Shown here: in pieces, positions 7,495 through 16,525 of the stretch
Position numbering within the stretch: position 1 is the stretch's first letter
Layout of the letters: the number at the start of each line of letters is the position of its first letter
Assembly (NCBI GenBank): GCA_045576635.1
Contig: JAZNGT010000035.1
Location: forward strand, 48,281 to 112,280
DNA length: 64,000 nucleotides
Reading direction: 5' to 3'
Source of the DNA: Congzhengia sp045576635
GTDB lineage: Bacteria; Bacillota; Clostridia; UBA1381; UBA9506
Program-made: the position numbers and the translations under genes
Notes under the pieces: model-generated
What the model was told of the DNA's origin: nothing
The model's database searches: none
Seen by the model: the letters and a program-made list of their open reading frames with translations, nothing else

Positions 7495-7690
7495 TGAATT
7501 GATAGCGATGCGCGGACGGACGGAAAATGATGCAGATTGGACAAACGGAGTCCCGACGGCGTACGTTAGGTACGCCGAGAGGTGACGTTTGTTCGAAGCG
7601 CAAAGCAATAAAATCTCGAAATTTGCATAAGCAAATTTCTACCCGCAAAAAACGGAACACTTACTTAAAGCAGTGTTCCGCTCTTTTTGA
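7495..7690 (+). ncRNA. Structured noncoding RNA candidate (raiA-RNA-like?)
   Basis: No gene fits here, yet pairing is dense: GGACAAACG pairs with CGTTTGTTC around an inner hairpin GGCGTAC-GTTAG-GTACGCC; GAAATTTGC-ATAA-GCAAATTTC forms another; GCGG near 7512 can pair with CCGC near 7643; repeated GGAC near 7513-7520 faces GTCC. A terminator hairpin closes it. The GC content and lack of coding periodicity differ from the flanks. The secA-prfB neighbourhood is where Firmicutes usually keep raiA/hpf, and I believe the motif resembles the raiA RNA, but this is memory, not a search. Its promoter was not identified; strand is inferred from the terminator. Confidence 0.5.
7648..7688. terminator. Terminator, probably bidirectional
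   Basis: Stem CGGAACACT / AGTGTTCCG with a 10-nt loop; CTCTTTTT follows on plus and TTTTTT follows on minus. On minus it ends secA-prfB, on plus it would end the RNA candidate. Confidence 0.8.
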
Positions 7691-7737
7691 TTTGATTCTT
7701 TGCTTTGCGCGGTCTGCGCATTTTACTACGTCCGTTT

Positions 7738-8863
7738 TTATTTAAGATTTAAACTTCCCGTACTTGCGCCTTTTAGGTAGGCATTGATAAATCCGTCTAA
7801 ATCGCCGTCCATGACAGCGCCGATGTTACCCACTTCGAAGTTTGTTCTGTGGTCTTTTACCATATTGTAGGGGTGGAACACGTAAGAACGAATCTGGCTA
7901 CCCCATGCGATGTCTTTCATATCGCCTTTTAAGTCTTCGATTTTTTCCATCTGCTCGCGTTCTGCCATTTCGACGAGTTTGGCTTTCAGCATTTTCATCG
8001 CCGTTTCGCGATTCTGGTGCTGCGAACGCTCGTTCTGGCACGCTACAACCACGCCCGTGGGAATATGCGTCATACGGATGGCGGAGTCTGTTTTATTAAC
8101 GTGCTGACCACCTGCGCCGCTTGCGCGGTAGGTGTCTACCCTGATATCTTCGGGTTTTATGTTGATTTCGATATCATCATCGATTTCGGGCATAACGTCT
8201 ACCGATGCAAAAGACGTATGGCGTCTTCCCGATGCATCAAACGGCGAAATACGCACCAGTCTGTGTATGCCCTTTTCGCACTTTGCATAGCCGTATGCGT
8301 TGGGTCCTGTAAACTGGATGGTTACGCTCTTTACGCCTGCTTCATCGCCCGCTAAAAAGTCAAGTGTTTCAACCTGAAATCCACGGCGTTCGCCCCATCT
8401 TTGATACATTCGAAGAAGCATCGACGCCCAGTCCTGCGCCTCGGTACCGCCGGCACCCGGGTGGATGGATACGATGGCGTTGTTTGCATCATATTTACCC
8501 GAAAGGAGCGTATCTAACCGCATGATTTCTAAGTTTGCCAAAAGGTGTTCGTAACTTTCCTTAATTTCAGCAAGGAGCGATTCGTCTTCTTCGTCCATTG
8601 CGAGTTCAACAAGCGTTAAGGCATCTTCCCACTCGCCTTTTAAGCGCTCAAACTTTTCTACCTTATCTTTTAACTGTTTGGTTTCCTGCAAAATTTTCTG
8701 CGAATTTTTAGGATCATCCCAGAAACCGTCTTTCGTTGTTTCCGCTTCAAGTTCCTCTATTTTAGAGTGCAACTTGGGCAGGTCAAAGTGAATCCCCCAT
8801 TTCGGTGATATCGTTTTCCATTGCTTCTAAATCCAGTCTTAACTGGTCAAATTCAACTGTCAA
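7738..8863 (-). CDS. prfB: Peptide chain release factor 2 (programmed +1 frameshift)
   Basis: RF2 reads UGA and UAA stop codons. The first 26 codons (TTG at 8861-8863 to CTT at 8786-8788) end at an in-frame TGA (8783-8785); reading resumes in +1 at GAC (8784), giving about 374 aa. The site is the classic CTT-TGA-C with an upstream GGGGG acting as internal SD, as in E. coli. Downstream: DLPKLHSKIEEL, the codon-recognition region, the GGQ motif in RASGAGGQHVNKTDSA, and SQHQNRETAMK. The start is TTG because an in-frame stop lies two codons upstream, and GAGGGG provides a distant SD. 35 nt after secA, the usual pair. Confidence 0.93.
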
Positions 8864-8898
8864 CTCTTATCAGTCCCCTCATTGTAGTATCGTTTCGC

Positions 8899-11631
8899 TT
8901 ATTCTGCGTTTTGTCCGCAGCATTTTTTATATTTTTTGCCCGAACCGCAGGGGCATAAATCGTTTCTGCCCACCTTGTCTTTTGCACTTCTTTGTGTGGG
9001 AGCGAGGCTTCCGTCGCCCGCAGGTTCGATGGGTTTTGCAACTTCTACGCGCTCAACCGGTTTTTCGATTCTTGCATGGTAAATGAGTTTTAATGTTTCC
9101 TCGCGGATGGATGCAATCATCTCTTCGAACATATCGTAGCCTTCGAATTTATATTCTACGACCGGGTCACGCTGACCGTATGCACGAAGCGAAATACCGC
9201 CTTTTAACTGGTCCATGGCGTCGATGTGGTCAATCCATTTGCTGTCTACCACGCGAAGCAATGCAACACGCTCGATTTCGCGCATGGTTTCTTCGCCAAA
9301 TTCTTTTTCGCGCGCTTCGTAATATTCTTTTGCTTTTGAAATTAAGTCTTCGCGAAGAACCGGTTTTGTAAGGTCAAACCTCTCTTCTTCGGTATAGGAA
9401 AGCGCGTTTTCGGGAAGATAAACCGTCTCTAAAAATTCGAGCATTGCGTCTAAATTCCAGTTTTCTGCGTCATCATCTTCGCCGATGTAGCGAAGGAGCG
9501 TTTCGTCCGTAAAGTCTTCTATCATTTTTAAGATATAATCTTTGATGCTGTCGCCGTTTAACACGCGTTGACGCTGTGAATAGATGATTTCACGCTGCTG
9601 ATTCATTACATCGTCGTATTGGAGTACGTGTTTTCTGATATCGAAGTTTCTGCCCTCAACTCTCTTTTGTGAGTTTTCAATCGCGTTTGTGAGCATTTTA
9701 TTTTCAATCGCTTCATTTTCGGGAAGTCCGAGTGTTTCTACCACGCCTTTAATGCGGTCGGAGCCGAAAAGGCGCATTAAATCGTCTTCTAATGAGATAA
9801 AGAATTTAGAACACCCCGGGTCGCCCTGACGGCCCGCACGTCCGCGGAGCTGGTTATCGATTCGTCTCGATTCGTGACGTTCTGTACCGATAATGCATAA
9901 GCCGCCGCTTTTTCGTACCTTTTCTGCCTCGGGTGCGATTTCTTCTTTGTATTTTGCCAAAAGATTGGAAAACGTTTCTCTCGCCTCTAAAATTTCGGCG
10001 TTTTCTGTTTCGCCAAAACCCGTTGCCTCTACAATCATTTCGTCAGAAAAACCAAGGCGTTTCATTTCGTGTTTTGCCATAAACTCTGCGTTACCGCCGA
10101 GCATAATATCGGTACCACGGCCTGCCATGTTGGTGGCAATGGTAACGGCGCCGGGTTTACCTGCCTGCGCGATGATTTCTGCTTCTTTTTCGTGAAATTT
10201 GGCGTTTAACACCTCATGCTTAATGCCGTTTCGTTTCAGCATGGAAGAAAGAAGTTCGGACTTTTCAATCGTTACGGTGCCGACCAATACGGGCTGTCCT
10301 TTTTCGTGACATTCTTTTACTTTTTCTATGACTGCGTTAAATTTTCCGTTTTCGGTTTTGTAAACCGCGTCTTTCAGGTCTTCTCGTTTTAATTCTTTAT
10401 TCGTCGGAACAACGATAACATCAAGTTTATAGATTTCCTGAAATTCTGCTTCTTCGGTCTCTGCCGTACCGGTCATACCGGAGAGTTTTTCGTAGAGTCT
10501 GAAATAGTTCTGGAACGTAATGGTCGCAAGTGTTTTACTCTCACGCTCAACTTTTACGTGTTCTTTTGCCTCAATCGCCTGATGCAATCCGTCGCTGTAA
10601 CGGCGCCCAAACATCATTCTGCCCGTAAATTCATCTACGATGATAACTTCGCCGTCTTTTACGACATAGTCGCGGTCACGCACCATTGTGCCGTGTGCTT
10701 TGAGCGCCTGATTGATGTGGTGCGAAAGCGTCATATTTTCGGGATCTGAAAGGTTTTCTACGTTAAATGCGCGTTCTGCCTTTTCGATACCCGATTTTAA
10801 AAGCGTTGCGGTTTTTGCTTTTTCGTCAATCAGAAAGTCTGCGTCAATGCTGTCGTCCGATGCTTTTGAATCGGTTTCTGTCACCTTATGCGCTTTTAAG
10901 GTTTTGACAAAGCGGTCTACAATCTGGTAAAGTTCGGTAGACTTATCCCCTGCGCCCGAAATGATAAGCGGGGTTCTTGCCTCGTCAATCAAAATGGAGT
11001 CAACTTCGTCCACAATTGCAAAATTCTGACCGCGCTGTACCATAAGTTCTTTGTAAATTACCATATTGTCCCTAAGATAGTCAAACCCGAATTCATTGTT
11101 TGTGCCGTAGGTGATATCTGCTTCGTATGCTACTTTTCTTGCCTCCTGCGGAACTTCGTGAATGATAAGCCCCACAGTAAGACCCAAATAGCGAAAGACT
11201 TTTCCCATCCACTCGCTGTCACGCTTTGCCAAATAATCGTTAACCGTGACAATGTGAACGCCTTTTCCTGAAAGTGCATTTAAGTATGCAGGGAGTGTGG
11301 AAACAAGTGTTTTACCTTCACCTGTTTTCATTTCGGCTATTCTGCCCTGATGGAGTATGATACCGCCTACAATCTGCACGTAGAAATGGCGCATACCGAG
11401 CACACGCGAAGATGCCTCACGCACCGTTGCAAACGCTTCGGGGAGTAAGTCGTCTAATGTTTCGCCATCTTCTAAACGCGCCTTAAATTCTGCGGTTTTA
11501 TTTTTTAATTCCTCATCGGAAAGCGCTTTATACGTCTCCTCTAATGCCATAACTTTATCTGCTAATGGGTAAATACGTTTTAGTTCCCTTTCGCTGTATG
11601 AGCCGAGGATTTTTGCGAGCAGTTTTTTCAA
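8899..11631 (-). CDS. secA: Preprotein translocase ATPase SecA
   Basis: Motor that drives secretory proteins through SecYEG. 910 aa. Seen: Walker A MKTGEGKT at 101-108, TVNDYLAKRD, ITYGTNNEFGFDYLRDNM, Walker B DEVDSILIDEARTP, helicase motifs ATNMAGRGTDI and QLRGRAGRQGDPG, helical scaffold, and C-terminal zinc motif CPCGSGKKYKKCC that contacts SecB or ribosomes. Start is TTG (11629-11631) with GAGGTG 7 nt upstream. First gene of secA-prfB, from a strong promoter at 11678. Full length, nothing missing. Confidence 0.97.
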   Translation of the reverse strand: MKKLLAKILGSYSERELKRIYPLADKVMALEETYKALSDEELKNKTAEFKARLEDGETLDDLLPEAFATVREASSRVLGMRHFYVQIVGGIILHQGRIAEMKTGEGKTLVSTLPAYLNALSGKGVHIVTVNDYLAKRDSEWMGKVFRYLGLTVGLIIHEVPQEARKVAYEADITYGTNNEFGFDYLRDNMVIYKELMVQRGQNFAIVDEVDSILIDEARTPLIISGAGDKSTELYQIVDRFVKTLKAHKVTETDSKASDDSIDADFLIDEKAKTATLLKSGIEKAERAFNVENLSDPENMTLSHHINQALKAHGTMVRDRDYVVKDGEVIIVDEFTGRMMFGRRYSDGLHQAIEAKEHVKVERESKTLATITFQNYFRLYEKLSGMTGTAETEEAEFQEIYKLDVIVVPTNKELKREDLKDAVYKTENGKFNAVIEKVKECHEKGQPVLVGTVTIEKSELLSSMLKRNGIKHEVLNAKFHEKEAEIIAQAGKPGAVTIATNMAGRGTDIMLGGNAEFMAKHEMKRLGFSDEMIVEATGFGETENAEILEARETFSNLLAKYKEEIAPEAEKVRKSGGLCIIGTERHESRRIDNQLRGRAGRQGDPGCSKFFISLEDDLMRLFGSDRIKGVVETLGLPENEAIENKMLTNAIENSQKRVEGRNFDIRKHVLQYDDVMNQQREIIYSQRQRVLNGDSIKDYILKMIEDFTDETLLRYIGEDDDAENWNLDAMLEFLETVYLPENALSYTEEERFDLTKPVLREDLISKAKEYYEAREKEFGEETMREIERVALLRVVDSKWIDHIDAMDQLKGGISLRAYGQRDPVVEYKFEGYDMFEEMIASIREETLKLIYHARIEKPVERVEVAKPIEPAGDGSLAPTQRSAKDKVGRNDLCPCGSGKKYKKCCGQNAE

Positions 11632-11677
11632 AATCGTTCACCTCAATTGTGTTTTAAAAAACAAAATTCCAATATTT

Positions 11678-11706
11678 AGTATATCATAAAACCCTTCTTA
11701 TGTCAA
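11678..11706 (-). promoter_or_regulatory. Sigma-A promoter of secA-prfB
   Basis: Minus strand TTGACA (11701-11706), 17-bp spacer, TATACT (11678-11683). Confidence 0.85.
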
Positions 11707-11795
11707 AGTATTCTGAAAAGTTAACGGTTTGTTTAAATTTAAAAAATCCACCGCGTCGATTTTCTTTCTTTTTTGTTATTTTTAGCGCATTTTGG

Positions 11796-11825
11796 TTGAC
11801 AGTACGCAATTTTTTGTGCTACTAT
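11796..11825 (+). promoter_or_regulatory. Promoter of the TSCPD/radical SAM operon
   Basis: TTGACA, 18-bp spacer, TACTAT, 60 nt before the first ATG. Divergent from the secA promoter, about 90 bp apart. Confidence 0.75.
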
Positions 11826-11886
11826 TTTATGTGTATAGTTTGCTTCTATTTTAAGAATTTATCATCGCATGCAAAAGGAGAAAAAA

Positions 11887-12132
11887 ATGGAATTTGTATA
11901 TAGACCAAAAGGCGTTTGCGCCATGCAAATAAAATTTGAATTAGATGAAAATAATATTGTAAAGAATGTGCGTTTTTTAGGCGGTTGCAGTGGCAACACG
12001 CAAGGCATTGCGGCACTTTCGGAGGGAAGAACAAAAGACGAGTTAATCTCGCTTTTGTCAGGCATTCGCTGCGGCGGAAAGGCAACTTCCTGCCCCGACC
12101 AACTTGCCAAAGCACTTTCGGAGGCGAAATAA
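11887..12132 (+). CDS. TSCPD domain protein
   Basis: 81 aa, a stand-alone TSCPD domain of the kind found at the end of some ribonucleotide reductases. Seen: YRPKGVCAMQI near the N-terminus, VRFLGGCSGNTQGI, and the Cys pair in IRCGGKATSCPDQLA that names the domain. Likely a small Zn- or metal-binding module; role unknown. ATG chosen behind AAAGGAGAAAAAA. One nt separates it from the radical SAM gene, whose SD GGAGG lies in its last codons. Confidence 0.85.
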   Translation: MEFVYRPKGVCAMQIKFELDENNIVKNVRFLGGCSGNTQGIAALSEGRTKDELISLLSGIRCGGKATSCPDQLAKALSEAK

Positions 12133-12133
12133 A

Positions 12134-13036
12134 ATGACGCATACGCTTTCTCCCTGTAACATCTGCCCCAGAGAATGCGGCGCAATGCGCGAAAACGGCA
12201 AAACGGGAGTCTGCGGCGAAACGAACGAAATCTCTCTTTCCCGCGTATCACTTCACATGTGGGAAGAGCCTTGTATTTCGGGCGAAAAAGGCTCGGGCAC
12301 GGTGTTTTTTTCAGGTTGCAATTTAGGGTGCGTGTATTGCCAAAACGCCAAAATTTCGCGCGGGAAAAACGGCATTACGGTTTCGCCCGAACGGCTTTAT
12401 GACATCTTTTTTGAACTCAAAGAAAAAGGCGCGCACAATATCAATTTCGTGACGCCTACGCATTTTGCACTGTCTTTGTTGCCCGTAATCCAAAAAGCAA
12501 AGGATGACAAAATCGGAATTCCATTCGTCTATAACACAAGCGGATACGAAAAGGCAGAAACCTTAAAGGCGTTAGAGGGAATCATTGATGTATATCTTAC
12601 GGATTTTAAGTATATGTCCTCTGCACTTTCTTTCAAATATTCCAAAGCGTCTGACTATGCGAAAATCGCAAAGCAAGCGCTTTTAGAAATGGTGCGCCAA
12701 AGACCTGTTTGCAAGTTTTCAGAAGACGGCATTTTAAAAGAGGGCGTTTTGGTGCGGCATCTTCTTTTGCCGGGCGCACTAGGTGATGCAAAGAAAGTGC
12801 TTAAATACTTAAAAGACACCTACGAAAACCGGATTTTTATAAGCATTATGAACCAGTTTACGCCGACAGAGGCATTAAAAAACTACCCCGAGATAAATCG
12901 CAAGGTGACAAAACGCGAGTACGATGCGCTTTTAGGCTATGCCATTTCCATAGGCATTGAGCAGGCGTTTATTCAAGAAGACGGCGCAGCATCGGATGCG
13001 TTTATTCCCGATTTTGACGGTACGGGCGTTTTGTAA
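12134..13036 (+). CDS. Radical SAM protein, PflA-like (COG1313 type)
   Basis: 300 aa radical SAM enzyme. Seen: N-terminal Cys motif CNICPRECGA (residues 8-17), the 4Fe-4S SAM motif CNLGCVYCQ near 62, then TIM-barrel segments (NINFVTPTHF, FVYNTSGYE, DVYLTDFKYM) and MNQFTPTEAL. The family is annotated as putative pyruvate-formate-lyase-activating enzymes but no glycyl radical enzyme is nearby, so substrate is unknown. A longer in-frame start exists upstream within the previous gene; the ATG with GGAGG 9 nt upstream is preferred. Confidence 0.85.
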   Translation: MTHTLSPCNICPRECGAMRENGKTGVCGETNEISLSRVSLHMWEEPCISGEKGSGTVFFSGCNLGCVYCQNAKISRGKNGITVSPERLYDIFFELKEKGAHNINFVTPTHFALSLLPVIQKAKDDKIGIPFVYNTSGYEKAETLKALEGIIDVYLTDFKYMSSALSFKYSKASDYAKIAKQALLEMVRQRPVCKFSEDGILKEGVLVRHLLLPGALGDAKKVLKYLKDTYENRIFISIMNQFTPTEALKNYPEINRKVTKREYDALLGYAISIGIEQAFIQEDGAASDAFIPDFDGTGVL

Positions 13037-13060
13037 AACCATGTTTTAAAGGAGTATCCC

Positions 13061-13846
13061 ATGATTATTGATTTTCACACACATTGTTTTCCAGATAAAC
13101 TTGCACCGCGCGCGATGGAAGTGTTATCAAACACCAGCGCGCTTATGCCGTATACCGACGGCACAAAGGACGGGCTTTTAAAGAGAATGGAAGAAGACGG
13201 CGTCGACGTTTCTGTAATTCAAAACATTGCCACAAATCCCCGTCAGCAAACCGCCGTAAATGACTTTGCAAAGTCACTTATGTGCGACAAACTCATCCCC
13301 TTTGGCTCGGTGCATCCCGATGCGGAAGACGCTTTGGAGGAACTTTCACGCATCGCCGATATGGGCATAAAAGGCGTAAAATTTCACGCAGAATATCAAA
13401 ACTTTTTTGTAGATGACGAAAAGATGAAACCCATTTACAAAAAAATCTCGGAACTGGGGCTCATTTGTCTTTTCCACGCAGGCGAAGATTACGGCTATAA
13501 ACCGCCCTATCACGCAACGCCGAAGCGTCTTTTAAAAGCGCTTTCGTGGCTTGACACACACGTTGTCGCTGCGCATTGGGGCAGTCAGAATATGGGCGAA
13601 GATACCTTAAAATATCTTTGCGGAACGGAAATTTTCATGGATACGGCGTTCGGCTACGGCTCTACCCCGAAACCCATCGTGCAGGCAATTTTAGAAAAGC
13701 ACGGCACAGATAAAATTCTGTTTGCATCAGACGCGCCGTGGCACGCTCCCTACATGGATTTGTTCCAGATTGAAAATTTAGGACTTTCGGAGTCGGAAAA
13801 GGAAAAGATACTTTCGAAAAACGCAAGAAAATTATTAAAGATATAA
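13061..13846 (+). CDS. Amidohydrolase (COG2159, TIM-barrel metal hydrolase)
   Basis: 261 aa. Seen: metal-binding FHTHCFP at residues 5-11, GVKFHAEYQN, FHAGEDYG, AAHWGSQ, and the late Asp in LFASDAPWH, the standard set of amidohydrolase_2 ligands. Members are decarboxylases or hydrolases of aromatic or organic acids; the substrate cannot be read here. Start follows AAAGGAG. Third and last gene of the TSCPD operon, followed by a terminator. Confidence 0.85.
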   Translation: MIIDFHTHCFPDKLAPRAMEVLSNTSALMPYTDGTKDGLLKRMEEDGVDVSVIQNIATNPRQQTAVNDFAKSLMCDKLIPFGSVHPDAEDALEELSRIADMGIKGVKFHAEYQNFFVDDEKMKPIYKKISELGLICLFHAGEDYGYKPPYHATPKRLLKALSWLDTHVVAAHWGSQNMGEDTLKYLCGTEIFMDTAFGYGSTPKPIVQAILEKHGTDKILFASDAPWHAPYMDLFQIENLGLSESEKEKILSKNARKLLKI

Positions 13847-13847
13847 A

Positions 13848-13881
13848 AAAAAGGGACACCAAGTAGGTGTCCTTTTTTTAT
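13848..13881. terminator. Bidirectional terminator
   Basis: GGGACACC-AAGTA-GGTGTCCT stem with A tract and T tract on either side, between the convergent amidohydrolase and ychF genes. Confidence 0.85.
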
Positions 13882-13886
13882 GATGA

Positions 13887-14984
13887 TTAAACGTTAAATC
13901 TAAATAAAACAATATCTCCATCGCACATTACATATTCTTTACCCTCGGAGCGCACAAGTCCCTTTTCGCGCGCCGCCGCATACGTGCCGCATTCTACCAA
14001 ATCGGTGTAGCGTACCACTTCGGCACGGATAAAGCCTTTTTCAAAATCCGTGTGGATTTTGCCTGCCGCCTGCGGTGCTTTGGTGCCCTGTGTGATGGTC
14101 CATGCACGTACCTCGGGCTCGCCTGCGGTTAAGTAACTTATAAGCCCCAATAGTTTATAACTCTTTTTCACGAGTCTGTCAAGTCCCGACTCTTTGATGC
14201 CGAGTTCTTCTAAATATTCGCCTTTTTCTTCGGGTTCGAGCGCCGAAATGTCCTCTTCGATTTTCGCGGAAATCGGCATAACCTCGGCATTTTCTTTTTG
14301 CGCCAGTTCTTCTAATTCTTTCACATACGCGTTATTTTCGATGCCGTTTAAAAAGTCATCTTCTCCTACGTTTGCGGCGTAAAGCACCGGTTTTATGGTA
14401 AGGAGATTTACATCTTTTACAACCTCTGCCTCTTCTTCGGAAAGTTCGTAAGAACGCGCAGGTTTTCCGGATTCTAACCACGCAGCAAGTTTTTCTAAAA
14501 ATTCTGCCTCGATTTTATATTTTTTCTCACCGGATTTCATCATCTTATGCGTTTTGTCAAGGCGCTTTTCGACCATTTCAAGATCGGCAAAGATGAGTTC
14601 CAAATTGATGGTTTCAACGTCTCTTACCGGAGAAACAGAGCCTTCAACGTGAATGATATTAGAATCATCAAAGCAACGCACAACGTGCACGATGGCGTCT
14701 ACCTCTCTTATGTGGGACAAAAACTTGTTGCCAAGACCTTCGCCGCGGCTTGCACCTTTAACGAGTCCCGCGATATCTACAAATTCAATCACCGCGTGGG
14801 TAACCTTTTGGGGATGGTACATATCTGCCAAAACATCTAATCTCTCATCAGGCACGGATACGATACCCACATTGGGCTCGATGGTGCAAAACGGGTAGTT
14901 GGCAGATTCTGCCCCCGCCTGCGTGATGGCGTTAAATAAGGTCGATTTACCTACGTTGGGAAGACCTACTATACCTAATTTCAT
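13887..14984 (-). CDS. ychF: Redox-regulated ATPase YchF
   Basis: OBG-family P-loop NTPase that prefers ATP and binds ribosomes; linked to translation and oxidative stress. 365 aa. Seen: G1 GLPNVGKSTLFN at residues 6-17, G3 DIAGLVKGASRGEGLGNKFL, coiled-coil middle, and the C-terminal TGS domain (LISYLTAGEPEVRAWTI, HTDFEKGFIRAEVV). Start follows AAGGAGATGTGAAATAA. Monocistronic from the promoter at 15072. Confidence 0.96.
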   Translation of the reverse strand: MKLGIVGLPNVGKSTLFNAITQAGAESANYPFCTIEPNVGIVSVPDERLDVLADMYHPQKVTHAVIEFVDIAGLVKGASRGEGLGNKFLSHIREVDAIVHVVRCFDDSNIIHVEGSVSPVRDVETINLELIFADLEMVEKRLDKTHKMMKSGEKKYKIEAEFLEKLAAWLESGKPARSYELSEEEAEVVKDVNLLTIKPVLYAANVGEDDFLNGIENNAYVKELEELAQKENAEVMPISAKIEEDISALEPEEKGEYLEELGIKESGLDRLVKKSYKLLGLISYLTAGEPEVRAWTITQGTKAPQAAGKIHTDFEKGFIRAEVVRYTDLVECGTYAAAREKGLVRSEGKEYVMCDGDIVLFRFNV

Positions 14985-15020
14985 TTATTTCACATCTCCT
15001 TATATTTCAAGGTTTCAGAG

Positions 15021-15035
15021 TTGGTGTGACACCAA
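15021..15035. repeat. 15-bp palindrome in the ychF leader
   Basis: TTGGTGTGACACCAA, 7-bp arms around one base, about 35 nt downstream of the ychF -10 box. TTGACAC follows nearby. Could be an operator or a small 5' UTR hairpin; no regulator is identified. Confidence 0.35.
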
Positions 15036-15071
15036 TTTGACACTGTTTTTCTCAATTTGTTACAGTAATAC

Positions 15072-15100
15072 ATTGTATCATACTATTGAATATTAGTCAA
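15072..15100 (-). promoter_or_regulatory. Sigma-A promoter of ychF
   Basis: Minus strand TTGACT (15095-15100), 17-bp spacer, TACAAT (15072-15077). Confidence 0.85.
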
Positions 15101-15158
15101 TTATTCTGCGTGTTTTTGTCTCAATTTTGTGATATGAAAGATAATTCGTGAAAAAGTT

Positions 15159-15181
15159 TTATTTGTGACCGTGACAAATAA
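15159..15181. promoter_or_regulatory. Candidate operator at the MFS promoter
   Basis: Inverted repeat TTATTTGT-N7-ACAAATAA overlapping the -35 box of the MFS gene. Position suits a repressor site; the cognate regulator is unknown. Confidence 0.4.
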
Positions 15182-15199
15182 ACAAAAGCATGCTATAAT
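15171..15199 (+). promoter_or_regulatory. Promoter of the MFS gene
   Basis: GTGACA, 17-bp spacer, TATAAT with an extended TGC upstream of the -10. Confidence 0.7.
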
Positions 15200-15242
15200 A
15201 CATGTTAAGTAAATTTTGCTCGAACTTTGAAAGGGAATTATC

Positions 15243-16445
15243 ATGGCAAAACAAAAGAATTACAAAAAAACTTTGATAGCGTGTTATCTCGGTTTCGTTA
15301 CACAAGCGATATCGGCAAATTTTGCGCCGCTTTTGTTTTTAACATTCAAAAGTACATACGGAGTTACGCTTGAATCAATTGCGATGATTCCATTGGTGTT
15401 CTATTTAACGCAATTGCTTATCGATCTTGCGGCTACCAAATTCGTTGACAAAATCGGATATCGTACCTGCGTTGTCGCATCGCAAGTGTTATCGGCTGTA
15501 GGTCTTGTTTTAATGGCAATCTTGCCGGATGTACTCCCTGCACCATTTATAGGTATTTTAATTTCGGTAGTGCTTTATGCCATGGGAAGCGGACTGATTG
15601 AGGTTTTGGTAAGCCCTATTGTTGAGGCGTGTCCCTTTGAAAACAAAGACGGAATCATGAGCCTCGTGCACTCATTTTTCTGTTGGGGCTCATTGGGTGT
15701 GGTTTTGGGTTCAACAGTCTTTTTTGCCTTATTTGGTATAGAAAACTGGAAAATACTTGCATTTATCTGGGCATTGGTTCCGCTATATAATGCACTTAAT
15801 TTTATAAACTGTCCTATCGAACGATTGGTCGAAGACGGAAAAAGCATGCGCGTCAGGCAGTTACTGGGAGTTCCTGTGTTTTGGCTGATGATAATTCTTA
15901 TGATATGTGCGGGCGCATCTGAAGCAACTATGACGCAATGGGCATCCGCATTTACAGAATGGGCACTTGGTGTTTCTAAAACCGTAGGTGATTTATCAGG
16001 TCCATGTTTATTTGCAATGTTTATGGGTATATCCCGTATGTTGTACGGAAAGTTCAGCGAAAAACTGGTTTTAACCAAAGTAATGCTTGTTTGCGGAATC
16101 GCTTGCGCCGGTTGCTATTTATTGGCTTCACTGTCCACATTGCCGATCCTTGGACTTGCAGGCTGCGCGCTTTGCGGTTTAGCAGTCGGTATTATGTGGC
16201 CGGGAACGATCAGCATATCCTCGCAGAAATGTCCAAGAGGAGGAACCGCAATGTTTGCATTCTTGGCATTGGCAGGCGATTTGGGCGCCGCAGTAAGTCC
16301 TACTATGGTGGGAAGCCTTGCCGAAATGGCAGGCGGCAATCTAAAAACAGGACTTTTCGCCGCCACAATTTTTCCGGCCGTACTTGTATGCGGATTGCTG
16401 GTTTTAAATATAAAAGTAAGTAAAGCAACAAGAGAGAATTCATAA
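15243..16445 (+). CDS. Major facilitator superfamily transporter
   Basis: 400 aa, about 12 hydrophobic segments in two halves with a central loop near residues 195-210. Seen: first segment at about 10-30, a loop DKIGYRTCVVASQVL matching the MFS cytoplasmic loop between TM2 and TM3, and Gly-rich TM segments later (GLAVGIMWPGT). The form resembles sugar/FucP-like MFS permeases, but substrate cannot be told. Start behind GAAAGGGA. Single gene with its own promoter, which overlaps an inverted repeat. Confidence 0.85.
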   Translation: MAKQKNYKKTLIACYLGFVTQAISANFAPLLFLTFKSTYGVTLESIAMIPLVFYLTQLLIDLAATKFVDKIGYRTCVVASQVLSAVGLVLMAILPDVLPAPFIGILISVVLYAMGSGLIEVLVSPIVEACPFENKDGIMSLVHSFFCWGSLGVVLGSTVFFALFGIENWKILAFIWALVPLYNALNFINCPIERLVEDGKSMRVRQLLGVPVFWLMIILMICAGASEATMTQWASAFTEWALGVSKTVGDLSGPCLFAMFMGISRMLYGKFSEKLVLTKVMLVCGIACAGCYLLASLSTLPILGLAGCALCGLAVGIMWPGTISISSQKCPRGGTAMFAFLALAGDLGAAVSPTMVGSLAEMAGGNLKTGLFAATIFPAVLVCGLLVLNIKVSKATRENS

Positions 16446-16474
16446 CTTCCAATTTGTTGAACAAAACAGCAGAT

Positions 16475-16516
16475 ATAAAAAAAGGGCTGTTGCATGGCAG
16501 TGCGCCGCAACAGCCT
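16475..16516. terminator. Terminator of infC-rpmI-rplT
   Basis: Stem GGCTGTTGC / GCAACAGCC with a 13-nt loop. On minus it is followed by a run of seven T. On plus it is followed by TTTATATG and may end the MFS transcript weakly. Confidence 0.8.
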
Positions 16517-16525
16517 TTATATGTT

